Shown here: one piece after another, positions 24,855 through 34,820 of the stretch | Numbering within the stretch: the stretch's first letter is position 1 | Layout of the letters: each line of letters begins with the position of its first letter | NCBI RefSeq assembly: GCF_003259505.1 | Contig: NZ_QLLK01000007.1 | Span: 62,001-126,000 of the forward strand | DNA length: 64,000 nucleotides | Source: Algoriphagus yeomjeoni | Lineage (GTDB): Bacteria > Bacteroidota > Bacteroidia > Cytophagales > Cyclobacteriaceae | Reading direction: 5' to 3' | Notes under the pieces: generated by a model | Seen by the model: the letters and a program-made list of their open reading frames with translations, nothing else | What the model was told of the DNA's origin: nothing | Database searches by the model: none | Made by a program: the position numbers and the translations under genes

Positions 24855-26420
24855 ATGAATAAAAATTTTACGCTACTCGTAAGTTTACTTTCCACATTTT
24901 TAATTTCTGTGGCAGCTCATTCTCAATCATGGGAGGTATATAATACCAATATTCAACTTCAGTCACGTTTGATTTATGATGAAATAGAACTTCTAAGTGA
25001 GACAGTAAAAATTGGTAAAAAAGGGAACGAACTTTCTTTACTTTCAAATGACCTACGACCAGCAGTTTCTTTAATCGGAACAGAAATATATCAATATTTG
25101 GAGCCTTGGATTCTTGTCAAAGGACCAAAAGGAATCGGAGCATTTCATGAATATGGTCAGCTGGTTTTGCCATTAGAGTATGACAAAATCCATACTTATT
25201 TCACTATGCTGCTGGCTAGCAAAGGGAATGAATATTGGTTGTTTGAACGAGGAAAAAACAAAACCACATACCTCGGAGAATTGGATGAAGCCAAAATCAC
25301 CAATACAGGATTGGTCATCATCCGAAAAGGGAATGAGTACTCTATGCCATTGTCCAAGAATCCTAACAAAACCTATGAACTCCTAGCTGATAATGAAGGA
25401 GAATTTGTACTGGCAAAGGATTCTGGTTCTTATGGCTTGATCAATAGAGAAGGAGACTACGTATTGGATCCAATCATTCAAACATTAGAACACACACATG
25501 GCAACTTCTTTTATGGATTTAATCAGGATCAGTATTTACTGATCGAAGGAAATGACATCAAGTCTAACATCCGATACAATTCATTCCACAAGATCACCTT
25601 CGAAAATGACATTTTATTGGAATACATTCACGGCAAACTTCGTCGTGTGATGGAGGACGATGGGATTTTATTGGATGATGTAGGGATTACTTCTGTCGAC
25701 AAAATCGGTAAGGATTTGTATAATGTTCATTTCAGAGATGAAAAGCTAGGTCTGCTTGGAAAAAAAGGATGGCTGGTAAAGCCTATGCTTGATGTTGAAG
25801 AGATTCATTTTGGAACTGAAGGACTTTTTCCAGCAAAATCTAAAGGAGCTTATGGATTTGTGAATTCCACAGGAACTTGGGTCATAAAGCCTCAGTATGC
25901 AGAGACTACATTATTCTCGGAAAATATTGCAGCTTATAAGACAAGTTTAAACTGGGGACTGATCAATTCCTCTGGCGAGCTAATAGCTGATCCGACATGG
26001 GAAGAAATCAAGCCTTTTCAGAAAGGATTTGCCATCGCAAAAGCCAATAGTCAATATTACCTTTTGAACACTTTTGGCTCACCCTTAAATACTGTTGGAT
26101 TTGATGATGTATCCCGAACTACAGATGGTTACTTTTTGGTAGAAAAATCCGGAAAGACTGGTCTCCTGGATGCTAATGGAGAGGAAATAATTCCAACAGA
26201 ATTTGACGGATTAAGAAGAGAAAGAAAGAATTTTATCATTGTTCAAAAAGACGGACTCACTGGAGTGATAAATGATGTAGGTGAAGTCATAATTCCTGTT
26301 GCCTATGAAAAAATCAAAGTCGACTGGACAAATAATCAGATTTTCACAAAGGATCGATATGTTCCTACAGTGATCCAAGTTTTGGAAGATCCAATTAAGA
26401 GAAACAAAAAAGGGGCCTAA
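24855..26420 (+). CDS. Secreted WG-repeat protein
   Basis: The product has 521 residues with a Sec signal peptide (hydrophobic 5-20, SVAAHSQS). The rest consists of WG-type repeats about 45-50 residues apart. Examples are KGIGAFHEYGQLVLPLEYD, SYGLINREGDYVLDPI, AYGFVNSTGTWVIKPQY, NWGLINSSGELIADP, KTGLLDANGEEIIPTEFD and LTGVINDVGEVIIPVAYE. WG-repeat proteins are common in Bacteroidota and their function is largely unknown; the repeats probably form a propeller or solenoid for binding. It has its own terminator, which begins within its stop-codon region. Confidence 0.88.
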   Translation: MNKNFTLLVSLLSTFLISVAAHSQSWEVYNTNIQLQSRLIYDEIELLSETVKIGKKGNELSLLSNDLRPAVSLIGTEIYQYLEPWILVKGPKGIGAFHEYGQLVLPLEYDKIHTYFTMLLASKGNEYWLFERGKNKTTYLGELDEAKITNTGLVIIRKGNEYSMPLSKNPNKTYELLADNEGEFVLAKDSGSYGLINREGDYVLDPIIQTLEHTHGNFFYGFNQDQYLLIEGNDIKSNIRYNSFHKITFENDILLEYIHGKLRRVMEDDGILLDDVGITSVDKIGKDLYNVHFRDEKLGLLGKKGWLVKPMLDVEEIHFGTEGLFPAKSKGAYGFVNSTGTWVIKPQYAETTLFSENIAAYKTSLNWGLINSSGELIADPTWEEIKPFQKGFAIAKANSQYYLLNTFGSPLNTVGFDDVSRTTDGYFLVEKSGKTGLLDANGEEIIPTEFDGLRRERKNFIIVQKDGLTGVINDVGEVIIPVAYEKIKVDWTNNQIFTKDRYVPTVIQVLEDPIKRNKKGA

Positions 26421-26437
26421 GCCCCTTTTTTTATTTT
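26406..26437. terminator. Bidirectional terminator between WG-repeat gene and floA
   Basis: AAAAAGGGGC/GCCCCTTTTT with CTAA loop; the TAA stop of the upstream gene lies in the loop. T-runs exist on both strands, so it serves both converging genes. Confidence 0.88.
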
Positions 26438-27447
26438 TTCTCGTTTTTGCCTTTTCCAGAATCTTTCGATTCATCAGAATTTGCAATTGATTCTCGCATA
26501 GAAGTATCCGATTGGATATTTTCCATTTTGTAATAATCCATCACGCCAAGTCTGCCTGAGCGAAATGCCTCTGCCAAGGCCTTCGGAACTTCAGCTTCAG
26601 CTTCAACTACTTTAGCTCTCATTTCCACATTCTTGGCTTTCATTTCTTGCTCCAGCGCTACAGCCATTGCTCGTCTCTCTTCAGCTCTTGCTTCCGCGAC
26701 TTTTAGATCTGCAGAGGCTTGATCAATTTGAAGTTTCGCTCCGATGTTTGTTCCCACGTCGATATCGGCGATATCAATCGATAAGATTTCAAATGCAGTT
26801 CCAGCATCCAAACCTCTTTGAAGAACGAGTTTAGAGATTTTGTCTGGGTTTTCTAATACACTCTTATGAGTCGCGGCCGAACCAATAGAAGTAACGATCC
26901 CCTCACCTACTCTGGCAAGAATGGTCTCCTCACCCGCACCACCTACTAGCTGAGCAATGTTTGCTCGAACAGTAACTCTTGCTTTGGCAATTAACTGAAT
27001 CCCGTCTGCAGCCACAGCAGCTACATTTGGTGTATTAATCACCTTTGGATTAACAGATATCTGAACAGCTTCAAATACGTCTCTACCCGCCAAATCAATC
27101 GCTGTGGCTTGTTTGAAAGTCAGGTTGATATTTGCTTTATCAGCAGAAATCAATGCTCTGATCACATTCGGGATATTACCTCCAGCCATGTAGTGTGTCT
27201 CTAGATCATTTGTTGTCAATTGAAGACCTGCTTTTGTTGCTGTGATTAGAGAATTCACAATAATGCTAGGTGGCACCTTTCTGATTCTCATACCTATTAA
27301 CTCTCCTATTCCGACTCTTACATTGGAAAACTGTGCAGTGATCCAGAGATTGACTGGAACAAAATACAGAAAAATGAAAAGTAAGACGATTCCCGCCACA
27401 GCAGCGACAAGAATAAACATTGAACTTGATGGGTCTAGTGCCTCCAT
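26431..27447 (-). CDS. floA: Flotillin-like protein FloA
   Basis: The product has 338 residues, close to the UPF0365/FloA family length. A hydrophobic N-terminal segment (9-30) anchors it in the membrane. [20 protein letters not shown] and the SPFH-type core follow, and the C-terminal helix is coiled-coil with Ala/Glu repeats ([17 protein letters not shown]). FloA oligomerises into membrane microdomains thought to organise signalling and secretion complexes. It is 4 bases downstream of the nfeD gene, the usual partner, so the two are co-transcribed. The C-terminal 40 residues are divergent and charged. Confidence 0.93.
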   Translation of the reverse strand: MEALDPSSSMFILVAAVAGIVLLFIFLYFVPVNLWITAQFSNVRVGIGELIGMRIRKVPPSIIVNSLITATKAGLQLTTNDLETHYMAGGNIPNVIRALISADKANINLTFKQATAIDLAGRDVFEAVQISVNPKVINTPNVAAVAADGIQLIAKARVTVRANIAQLVGGAGEETILARVGEGIVTSIGSAATHKSVLENPDKISKLVLQRGLDAGTAFEILSIDIADIDVGTNIGAKLQIDQASADLKVAEARAEERRAMAVALEQEMKAKNVEMRAKVVEAEAEVPKALAEAFRSGRLGVMDYYKMENIQSDTSMRESIANSDESKDSGKGKNEKK

Positions 27448-27451
27448 ATTA

Positions 27452-27910
27452 TTATTTGACTAAAATTATATTGTTTTCGATTTTGATAATTGTGACCTCG
27501 GTCTCCACTGGAATAAAACCATTTTCAGACTTGACTTCATACACCACATCTTCAAAACTAGCTTTTCCAATTGGCTTAAGGTCTGATGTGGTTTTACCTG
27601 GCATTCCTATTTGTAATCTATCTGTTCGGCCATCAAAAGCTCCGCCTGTTATCGCCGTCTTAAGTGAAAAGCGATTCCAAACTCCTGAGCTAAATCCGTA
27701 AACGATGGCAGCAAGGTTTAAAATAACTGCGACAGCAGTAATCCACCAGGCGATTACAGGTTCAAAACTCAAGAAAGCATAGGCAACTCCAGCCAAACTA
27801 ACCGCAAGTCCAAAAATCCCGACCACGGTGGTTCCAGGCACAAAAAGCACCTCCGCTAATAAAAGAATAAGGCCAATTAATAAAAGGCTTGATAAAACTA
27901 CGATTGTCAT
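27452..27910 (-). CDS. NfeD-family membrane protein
   Basis: The product has 152 residues: three or four membrane helices (1-90), then a small beta-barrel OB-fold domain with [19 protein letters not shown] and a C-terminal strand [20 protein letters not shown] end. It lacks the N-terminal ClpP-type protease domain, so it is the short NfeD form. It is found beside flotillin genes in many bacteria and is believed to act with FloA in membrane quality control. It is the first gene of the pair. Confidence 0.9.
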   Translation of the reverse strand: MTIVVLSSLLLIGLILLLAEVLFVPGTTVVGIFGLAVSLAGVAYAFLSFEPVIAWWITAVAVILNLAAIVYGFSSGVWNRFSLKTAITGGAFDGRTDRLQIGMPGKTTSDLKPIGKASFEDVVYEVKSENGFIPVETEVTIIKIENNIILVK

Positions 27911-27975
27911 TGACTAGGTATAAAAGAATAGTTGTGTAAAATACAAGTTTCCTAGCTATCTCTTACGAATTAGCA

Positions 27976-28003
27976 TAAAAAAAGCCCGGATAAAACCGGG
28001 CTT
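27976..28003 (-). terminator. Intrinsic terminator of proS
   Basis: Stem AAGCCCGG/CCGGGCTT around 27983-28003, with the T-run on the minus-strand side (plus-strand 27976-27983 is A-rich). Confidence 0.85.
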
Positions 28004-28008
28004 CTTGA

Positions 28009-29490
28009 TTAGTAAGCTTTTGCAAAAAGAACCCGACCTTTGGAAGGTTTGCCTGAAAAAACACAGACTCCATCTTCTTCTTTCCTGTCCAAAGGAATAC
28101 ATCTTATTGTAGCCTTGGTGAGATCTTTTATTTTCTCTTCGGTCTCTGCTGTACCATCCCAATGAGCTGATAAAAATCCCGTTTTCTCTTCCAAAACAGA
28201 TTTAAACTCATCCCACGAATTCACTTCCGTTGTCATTTCAGTTCTAAAGTCGAAAGCTTTGGAGTAAATACTGGTCTGAATCTCTTCCAACATATCAGCA
28301 ATTTTCTCTGCAATTGGCTGACTAGCCAATTCAAATTGCTCCTTGGTCAAGGTATCTCTTCTTGCTATTTCAATAGTTCCGTTTTCCAAATCTCTAGGGC
28401 CAATTGCAATTCTAAGCGGAACCCCTTTTAGTTCATGCTCCGCAAATTTGAACCCTGGTTTATGAGTATCACGATTATCATATTTAACTGAAACGCCCAC
28501 TTTGCGCAGCTCAGCCATTAGTTCATTTGCCTTCTCGCTAATTGCGTCAAACTCTTCGTCTTTTCTATAGATCGGGATAATCACAACCTGAATTGGCGCT
28601 AATTTAGGAGGCAATACCAAACCGTTATCATCGGAGTGAGCCATTATCAGCGCTCCCATCAGGCGCGTGCTTACTCCCCAAGAAGTGCCCCAAACGTATT
28701 CAAGACCTCCTTCTTTTGTAGCAAACTTCACATCAAATGCTTTGGCAAAATTCTGTCCCAAATAGTGAGAAGTTCCAGCCTGAAGTGCTTTCCCGTCTTG
28801 CATCATTGCTTCGATACAAAGCGTATCGTCTGCTCCTGCAAATCGCTCACTTTCAGTTTTCCGTCCTCTTACAACCGGCAGTGCCATAAAATCTTCGGCG
28901 AACTGAGCGTAAACGTTCATCATCTGAAGTGTCTCCGCCTCTGCCTCTTTTTTAGTAGCATGTGCGGTATGTCCTTCTTGCCAAAGGAATTCTGTAGTTC
29001 TTAGAAATAACCTAGTTCTCATTTCCCATCGTACTACATTCGCCCATTGATTGACTAATAAAGGAAGATCACGGTAAGACTGAATCCAGTTTTTATATGT
29101 GCTCCATATGACGGTCTCAGAAGTTGGGCGAACGATTAGTTCCTCTTCCAATTTTGCTTCAGGATCTACTATTACTCCGCTTCCATCCTCCGCATTTTTT
29201 AATCTATAATGAGTCACTACAGCACATTCCTTCGCAAAGCCTTCTACATGACTAGCTTCCTTACTCAAAAAAGATTTTGGAATAAAAAGCGGAAAGTATG
29301 CATTGGAGTGACCTGTTTCTTTGAACATTCGATCAAGCTCTGCCTGCATTTTCTCCCAAATGGAATAACCGTAAGGCTTGATAACCATACAGCCACGAAC
29401 AGCTGAATTCTCGGCCAAATCGGCTTTTTTTACTAATTCATTATACCAAAGCGAATAATCCTCGCTTCTCTTAGGTAGTCCTTTACTCAT
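28009..29490 (-). CDS. proS: Prolyl-tRNA synthetase (archaeal/eukaryotic type)
   Basis: The product has 493 residues. It charges tRNA(Pro) with proline. Class II motifs are visible: RPTSETVIW, then [16 protein letters not shown], and the motif 3 region LVLPPKLAP. The anticodon-binding domain begins near residue 280 (VVIIPIYRK). The size and the extra C-terminal zinc-like domain fit the short type 3 enzyme used by Bacteroidota, without the bacterial editing insert. It has its own promoter (TATATTTG at 29549-29542) and terminator. Confidence 0.96.
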   Translation of the reverse strand: MSKGLPKRSEDYSLWYNELVKKADLAENSAVRGCMVIKPYGYSIWEKMQAELDRMFKETGHSNAYFPLFIPKSFLSKEASHVEGFAKECAVVTHYRLKNAEDGSGVIVDPEAKLEEELIVRPTSETVIWSTYKNWIQSYRDLPLLVNQWANVVRWEMRTRLFLRTTEFLWQEGHTAHATKKEAEAETLQMMNVYAQFAEDFMALPVVRGRKTESERFAGADDTLCIEAMMQDGKALQAGTSHYLGQNFAKAFDVKFATKEGGLEYVWGTSWGVSTRLMGALIMAHSDDNGLVLPPKLAPIQVVIIPIYRKDEEFDAISEKANELMAELRKVGVSVKYDNRDTHKPGFKFAEHELKGVPLRIAIGPRDLENGTIEIARRDTLTKEQFELASQPIAEKIADMLEEIQTSIYSKAFDFRTEMTTEVNSWDEFKSVLEEKTGFLSAHWDGTAETEEKIKDLTKATIRCIPLDRKEEDGVCVFSGKPSKGRVLFAKAY

Positions 29491-29541
29491 TGTGGTTGGT
29501 TGAGATACAGATTATAGTTATTTTTGCTAACTTATGCGTGG

Positions 29542-29549
29542 CAAATATA
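29542..29549 (-). promoter_or_regulatory. -7 promoter element of proS
   Basis: Minus-strand TATATTTG is an exact TAnnTTTG match, predicting a start near 29536 and a leader of about 46 bases. A T-rich stretch lies upstream but no clean TTTG at -33. Confidence 0.5.
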
Positions 29550-29612
29550 AACCAAAAAGTATAACCCTTCACCTCTGAGTCCGTATAAGAAAGTAACAAT
29601 TAAACTTCTACT

Positions 29613-30959
29613 ATGAAGAATTCCGTAATACTAACAACATCTTTAATCTTAGGGTCACTTGCACTAGTTTCGTGTAGCACTAACAAATTAGCTACCACCG
29701 ATAGCAGTGATAACTTGTATTTCATGGCATCTGATGCTAGAATAGCGACTGAATATGCTGTGCAAAATAATAACCCTGAGCAATTCCAAACTCTTTCTAC
29801 CACTTCTACCGAAGCTATTCCGCAAGAAAGCTTTAGCTCTAGGAACGTGAATCCTGATTATATCGCCAGATATCAATCCGAGGAAGTTTCTACAGAAGAC
29901 GATGTAGTTTATTTTGACGAAGAAAGTAGCAGCGAGGAAGGAAATGCTGATATTAATGCCTACGACAATTACCGAGTTAATAATTCTGGTTCTAATTTTA
30001 ATTCCAATTCAGCCTTCAATATGGGCTTGAACATGGGAATGGGAATGGGTATGATGTACGGAATGAATCCTTGGGGTATGGGCGGTTTCTACAACCCATT
30101 CATGGGATTTGGTTTCCGACCTGGATTTAGCATGAATATTGGTTTTGGATTTGGATTTGGAAATCCTTTCATGAGACCAGGTTTTGGCTACGGAGGGTTT
30201 TACGATCCATGGAGCCCATGGGGAATGCCTATGTACGGAATGGGCGGATTTGGTTACCCAATGTACGGTTTCCCAATGTACCCAAGAAATCCTATTTATG
30301 TTCTCCCTGGCGGAGAATATGGAGATCGTAGAGTTGTAAGAGGAGCTAGAGGCACTCGAGGTTCATCTCTTGCCGCATCATCTAGAAACGCTGGAGTTTC
30401 CAATGTTGCACTTCAGCCAAGCACTGCCAGAGCTCAAGCTAGAAGAGATGTATTGAATAATGGTTCGACAGCTAGACGTTCAATCTCAAATTCAGATAAT
30501 TCTAGAGTTAGTTCCAGAGACTTCAGTTCTTCTCAAAATGATTATTACAATTCAAGTGCACGTGAAAAAAGTAGCACTAGAAATGTAAGTTCTGCTGCAA
30601 TGAATAGACCAGTTTCTAGAACTAGAAGCGCGATGCCATCAGCTAGACCAAGTGTTGGAAATATAAATTCTCGCTCAATCAATCCTAGTAGATCTGGATC
30701 AGTTAGATCTTCATATCCTAATTCATATACTAGGTCTTCCAGCCCTTCATATAACAGAAGTAATGTTCCATCTAGAACTTCTTCACCTTCTTATAATAGA
30801 AGCAACACAAGGACTGTCACACCAAGTAGGATGACAACTCCAACAAGGAGCAGCATGCCAACTATGAGTTCACCAAGTAGAAGTTCTGGTTCTTCTACTG
30901 GTGGAGCTACACGAAGTACAGGAGGCGGAAGTTCAAGCCGAGGTGGTAGAGGAAATTAA
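29613..30959 (+). CDS. Low-complexity lipoprotein, Gly/Met/Phe-rich centre and Ser/Arg-rich tail
   Basis: The product has 448 residues. The lipobox is SLALVSC (Cys21). Residues 30-130 are acidic and Ser/Asn-rich. Residues 135-235 are extremely rich in Gly, Met, Phe, Pro and Tyr (for example NMGMGMGMMYGMNPW and GFGFGFGNPF). Residues 250-448 are basic and Ser/Arg/Thr-rich with repeats such as SPSYNRSN occurring at least twice. No enzyme motif is present. Likely exposed at the outer membrane or in the periplasm and intrinsically disordered. Homologues have sometimes inherited the label prolyl-tRNA synthetase from the neighbouring gene; that label is wrong here. The upstream region shares a divergent spacer with proS. 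Confidence 0.75.
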   Translation: MKNSVILTTSLILGSLALVSCSTNKLATTDSSDNLYFMASDARIATEYAVQNNNPEQFQTLSTTSTEAIPQESFSSRNVNPDYIARYQSEEVSTEDDVVYFDEESSSEEGNADINAYDNYRVNNSGSNFNSNSAFNMGLNMGMGMGMMYGMNPWGMGGFYNPFMGFGFRPGFSMNIGFGFGFGNPFMRPGFGYGGFYDPWSPWGMPMYGMGGFGYPMYGFPMYPRNPIYVLPGGEYGDRRVVRGARGTRGSSLAASSRNAGVSNVALQPSTARAQARRDVLNNGSTARRSISNSDNSRVSSRDFSSSQNDYYNSSAREKSSTRNVSSAAMNRPVSRTRSAMPSARPSVGNINSRSINPSRSGSVRSSYPNSYTRSSSPSYNRSNVPSRTSSPSYNRSNTRTVTPSRMTTPTRSSMPTMSSPSRSSGSSTGGATRSTGGGSSSRGGRGN

Positions 30960-30983
30960 ACTTCCAAAATATATAATAAGGTT

Positions 30984-31012
30984 AAGGCAGTGATCACACT
31001 GCCTTATTTTTT
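30984..31012 (+). terminator. Intrinsic terminator after the low-complexity lipoprotein gene
   Basis: Perfect stem AAGGCAGTG/CACTGCCTT with a short loop, followed by a T-run. Confidence 0.88.
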
Positions 31013-31056
31013 TCCCGCCGTTTATCGCCTTACACGGAAATTTTTATGTTCTTGAG

Positions 31057-31064
31057 TAATTTTG
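31057..31064 (+). promoter_or_regulatory. -7 promoter element of the OmpP1/FadL gene
   Basis: TAATTTTG matches TAnnTTTG exactly and lies about 75 bases before the start codon. No clear -33 partner is seen. Confidence 0.4.
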
Positions 31065-31139
31065 GAGAAAGAAAAAGAATATATAGTAACATTTTCATCT
31101 ACTTATTACGTTTATCTCTTACACCCAAATCAAATCTAA

Positions 31140-32645
31140 ATGAGAATATCCATTCTGGTTTTATCCTTTTACCTAATTACATCCTCTTTGACATTAGCTC
31201 AAAGTGGATATTACGAAGATGCTTACAGATTTAGTCATGTTAAACCTACTGGAACAGCAAGAATAATGGGAGTTGGCGGAACTCAATGGTCACTTGGCGG
31301 TGACGTTTCCAATATTGCAGGTAATCCTGCAGGCCTTGGCTTTTTCAGATCTTCTGAAGGTAGTCTCTCCTTAGGCTATGTCGACTGGGGAGTAGAAACA
31401 ACTTACTTAGGTCAAAATAGGAATTATAACACGACAAACTTTGCCTTGCCGAATTTGAGTTTTGTTATAGCAAAACCTAAAAGCGAATTTGACAGAGGCG
31501 CATTCAAGGGAGGGTCATTTGGAATAAGCATTCAAAGAATAGCTAATTTTAATACCGAGTACGGCTTTTTTTCTGACCAGCCAGGCGAAACATCTATTAT
31601 TGACTTCTATCTTCAGGATGCTAATGGATTTCCTGAAAATCAAGTTGCTAATTTTGGGTTGACAGGAATGGCGTATAACACCTATCAAATAAATCCACGC
31701 TTGGACAATAATGGAAATGCGATCGTGGGAGAATATGAGCCAGTTAATGGTTTTATCGCTCCGTTTCAAGATGAAAACATCACTCAAGAAGGGAGTTCTA
31801 GTCAAATCACCTTTGCTTATGGAGCTAATTTCAACTATAAATTATTCATTGGCGGATCTGTAGGGATTAGAACATTAAATTTTAATTCCAGAAAGATCTA
31901 CAACGAGGAATTTCCAGAAGGTCCTCTGTTTAACACCAATCTTCAAGAAAATCTTTTCATCAATGGCGGAGGCGTCAATATTAATTTAGGAGTCATTTAT
32001 AAGCCAATCGACTATCTGAACTTAGGCTTTACGCTACAATCACCAACCTGGTACGCTCTCAACGATGAGTACAGTGCGAGTATGTTAGCGAATTATGATA
32101 ATTATACTTACGAGCCTGAGAATATTGTTCTTGGACGTGAAGAAGAGCTTACAGACTTATTTATCAGTTCATACAACCTTAGCACTCCATTTAAAATCGG
32201 AGGTGGGGCTACAGTTTTCTTAGGGAAAAATGGATTTATCTCGGCCGATGTTGACTGGGTAGATTATAGTGCAGCCAGGCTAAATTCAAGAGATTTTGAC
32301 GAGGGCCCAGATAATTTAGAAATTCAAAACATCTATACCAGCACAATCAATTTCAGATTCGGAGCAGAGTACAAAGCAAGTAATTTCAGGTTTAGAGGAG
32401 GTTATGGTTATTACGGTGATCCTATTCTAGGGTCAGATTATGATAGAAGTACCCAGCAGATTAGTGGAGGAATAGGAATGAAAATTAATAAATTGAACAT
32501 TGATTTTGCTCTAGTAAATCAAAAGTTCAACACTCTTTATTCTAGCTATCAAGTCTTGGACGCTCAGGGGCGTAATATAGGCCCAACAACTGAAATCAAA
32601 AACAATCTCATAAATGGGGTACTTACACTTGGACTTAGCTTTTAA
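31140..32645 (+). CDS. OmpP1/FadL-type outer-membrane transporter
   Basis: The product has 501 residues with a Sec signal peptide (SSLTLAQS). FadL-family markers are GTARIMGVGGTQ near the mature N-terminus and the conserved NPAGLGFF (about 59-66), followed by alternating amphipathic strands. It ends in GVLTLGLSF, a Phe-terminated last strand typical for BAM-inserted barrels. FadL proteins take up hydrophobic compounds such as fatty acids by lateral diffusion. The 3' end overlaps the convergent aroK gene by 11 bases, so there is no room for a terminator between them. Confidence 0.85.
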   Translation: MRISILVLSFYLITSSLTLAQSGYYEDAYRFSHVKPTGTARIMGVGGTQWSLGGDVSNIAGNPAGLGFFRSSEGSLSLGYVDWGVETTYLGQNRNYNTTNFALPNLSFVIAKPKSEFDRGAFKGGSFGISIQRIANFNTEYGFFSDQPGETSIIDFYLQDANGFPENQVANFGLTGMAYNTYQINPRLDNNGNAIVGEYEPVNGFIAPFQDENITQEGSSSQITFAYGANFNYKLFIGGSVGIRTLNFNSRKIYNEEFPEGPLFNTNLQENLFINGGGVNINLGVIYKPIDYLNLGFTLQSPTWYALNDEYSASMLANYDNYTYEPENIVLGREEELTDLFISSYNLSTPFKIGGGATVFLGKNGFISADVDWVDYSAARLNSRDFDEGPDNLEIQNIYTSTINFRFGAEYKASNFRFRGGYGYYGDPILGSDYDRSTQQISGGIGMKINKLNIDFALVNQKFNTLYSSYQVLDAQGRNIGPTTEIKNNLINGVLTLGLSF

Positions 32646-33165
32646 GCAAGCGAATCAATTCTGAAACCAAAAGCTCAGCGGAGAAATCTTCACCGCTGAG
32701 CTTTATTTTTGATTGACGATAGAAATAATCTCTCTCCAAAAGCAAACTTTTTAACTTCAACGTGATTTCACCTTGATCCAGACCAGAGAACATAGGTCTA
32801 TTCTGAGCTTTGGCCAACCCTAGCCGCATAGATATTTCCTCTAGGGGTACATCAAGGTATACAGATACTGATTTCTCATTTATCAGATCCATGTTATCAT
32901 TAAAACAAGGACAACCTCCACCGGAAGCTAAAACATAAGACTCATCTCTATTTAAAAAATTTCGTAAAACTTCAGTTTCCTGTTTCCTAAACTCGCCTTC
33001 TCCATACTTAGAGAAGATATCAGAAATACTCATGTGAGACTTTGCTTCTATCAAGGTATCCAAATCATAATAAGGGAATTGCAACACAGCAGCAAGTTGC
33101 TTTCCAAACGTACTTTTACCAGATCCTGGAAGTCCAACTAAAACTATTTTCAGGTCATTCCCCAT
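32635..33165 (-). CDS. aroK: Shikimate kinase
   Basis: The product has 176 residues. It phosphorylates shikimate with ATP in aromatic amino acid synthesis. The P-loop is LVGLPGSGKST (9-19), the shikimate-binding Asp is in YYDLDTLIE, SGGGCPC is the Gly-rich loop, and the lid contains AQNRPMF. It starts two bases after the BT_3928-type gene stop, so it is the last gene of a three-gene unit with that gene and DUF1599. Confidence 0.94.
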   Translation of the reverse strand: MGNDLKIVLVGLPGSGKSTFGKQLAAVLQFPYYDLDTLIEAKSHMSISDIFSKYGEGEFRKQETEVLRNFLNRDESYVLASGGGCPCFNDNMDLINEKSVSVYLDVPLEEISMRLGLAKAQNRPMFSGLDQGEITLKLKSLLLERDYFYRQSKIKLSGEDFSAELLVSELIRLLKS

Positions 33166-33167
33166 TC

Positions 33168-34268
33168 TTACTTCATGAATAGATCTAACACATCACTGGC
33201 ATTTGGAGTATTATTATGATGATATTTTGCCAACACTTCACCATCTTTTAATACCATAATACCTGGATTGGATCTAATCATCGTTTTTACCACAGTAGCA
33301 TCAGCCTGCAATGAGAGCACATTCCACCCTCTTGATGAAGTAAGGTGCCTAATCTCTTCCTGAGATGCTGCTGCTACAAAAACTGGTTGCACGGGTGATC
33401 CTGAAAGTGACTGAACCAATTGATCAATTTCACCCAGATTAGCTTCGCTCATCTTTGCCATACTGCTTACAAGGATTAAAACTTTATTCCCAGTAAAGAC
33501 TTCTTCAGAAAAATCTCCATCATCATTCCAAACCGCAAAGTCAGAAATCTTAGGAAGTGCATCTGGATTCTTCAAATTCATTTCAACAAATTCCAGGCTT
33601 TCATCCGAAGGATATTGGTCGAAAGTAAGTATCTCACCATCTTTTTTCATCACATATGAATATTCTAGCGTAGCTGAAGGCTGCATATTTTGAGGGATAT
33701 TAACTCCCACTTTATAAGCTCTAAAGTCGATAAAAGGCAGATTTCTAACAGCTATTATTGCAAGTACAAAAGACAAAATCAAGGCAGACATGGTCACTAC
33801 TTTTGCCCACCGAGGAGAGCTTTTTGGAAGGTCCGCCTGAAACAAAAATAGAATCGCTATCAGTACTAAAAGAATCAAATCTTTGTAAAAAGATTCCCAT
33901 GGGGTCAATTTAATAGCATCTCCAAAACACCCACAATCTGTCACTTTATTAAAATACGCAGAATAAAATGTAAGAAAAGTGAAAAACAGAATCATTAATC
34001 CAAGTGCCCAAACAGTAAACTTACTTCGCACACCGAGTATCAACATGATGCCTAACACTACCTCCACTACAACTAGGAAAATCCCTAACTCCAAGGCAAA
34101 AGGCTTGAGGTAATAGAAAAACCCAGCAATGTCATTTGAGAACACATCAAAATACTCTTCCAGCTTAATGGACGTTCCCACAGGATCATTGACTTTAATC
34201 AGTCCTGAAAAAATAAAAAGGCCTCCAACAATAAACCGAATGACCCACAAAAACCCTTGCTTAACCAT
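33168..34268 (-). CDS. BT_3928-type DoxX/MauE membrane protein with thioredoxin-like C-terminus
   Basis: The product has 366 residues: four or five membrane segments in the first 190 residues with FSGLIKVNDPVGTSIKLEEYF, the DoxX/MauE opening, and TDCGCFGDAIKL, the MauE-type cysteine motif. Residues 235-366 look thioredoxin-like (KVLILVSSMAKM, GIMVLKDGEVLAKYH) but lack CxxC. Members are linked with quinone or disulfide chemistry in the inner membrane; the exact role of this Bacteroidota family is unknown. It overlaps the DUF1599 stop by eight bases and precedes aroK. Confidence 0.82.
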   Translation of the reverse strand: MVKQGFLWVIRFIVGGLFIFSGLIKVNDPVGTSIKLEEYFDVFSNDIAGFFYYLKPFALELGIFLVVVEVVLGIMLILGVRSKFTVWALGLMILFFTFLTFYSAYFNKVTDCGCFGDAIKLTPWESFYKDLILLVLIAILFLFQADLPKSSPRWAKVVTMSALILSFVLAIIAVRNLPFIDFRAYKVGVNIPQNMQPSATLEYSYVMKKDGEILTFDQYPSDESLEFVEMNLKNPDALPKISDFAVWNDDGDFSEEVFTGNKVLILVSSMAKMSEANLGEIDQLVQSLSGSPVQPVFVAAASQEEIRHLTSSRGWNVLSLQADATVVKTMIRSNPGIMVLKDGEVLAKYHHNNTPNASDVLDLFMK

Positions 34269-34806
34269 GATAATTTAATTTAATCAAACAAAATACTGAA
34301 TAATTGATCATATCCTGATAGTTAGCTTCTATACCTTCAGAAACCAAGGTTTGCCCTTGATTATCTTCTATCTGTTTGGTACGAAGTAATTTCATTAAAA
34401 TAATATCCGTAATCGAACTAATCCTCATATCGCGCCAAGCCTCACCGTAATCGTGATTCTTATTTTCCAAAAGACCCCGAGTTTCACTCACCCAATGGTC
34501 ATAGGCAGGTTCTAATTCCTCGAAAGGAATTTCCATCCGCTCATCTTTTAAATAACTAATTTGTAGCAGGGCAATCAGGCAATAGTTAATAATCCCAACG
34601 AAATCATCTTCTATCGGATCATTTACCTTTTGATTTCCTTTTTCCTGAATCGAGCGAATTCTTTGAGCTTTAATGAAAATTTGATCTGTAATCGATGGTA
34701 AGCGAAAAATTCTCCAAGCCGTACCATAATCTATAGTCTTCTTACGAAATAGTTCTTTACAACGGCTGATAACTTCCTTATATTCGTTACTCGTTTGCGT
34801 CTCCAA
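34261..34806 (-). CDS. DUF1599 protein with internal duplication
   Basis: The product has 181 residues. The start is TTG at 34806; an in-frame TAA three codons upstream rules out a longer protein. The two halves repeat one another: YGTAWRIFRLPSITDQIFIKA and YGEAWRDMRISSITDIILMKL, each followed by a conserved KxIE-like helix and a closing INYxxxxLI. Function unknown; the helical repeats suggest a MazG-like or nucleotide-binding relationship, which I cannot show. It reads divergently from folP with only 14 bases between the start codons. Confidence 0.85.
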   Translation of the reverse strand: METQTSNEYKEVISRCKELFRKKTIDYGTAWRIFRLPSITDQIFIKAQRIRSIQEKGNQKVNDPIEDDFVGIINYCLIALLQISYLKDERMEIPFEELEPAYDHWVSETRGLLENKNHDYGEAWRDMRISSITDIILMKLLRTKQIEDNQGQTLVSEGIEANYQDMINYSVFCLIKLNYHG

Positions 34807-34820
34807 AGTCTCTTAATTTA

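Noticed and set aside
29613..30959. Prolyl-tRNA synthetase label
   Set aside because: The real synthetase is the adjacent minus-strand gene; this one has no synthetase motif.
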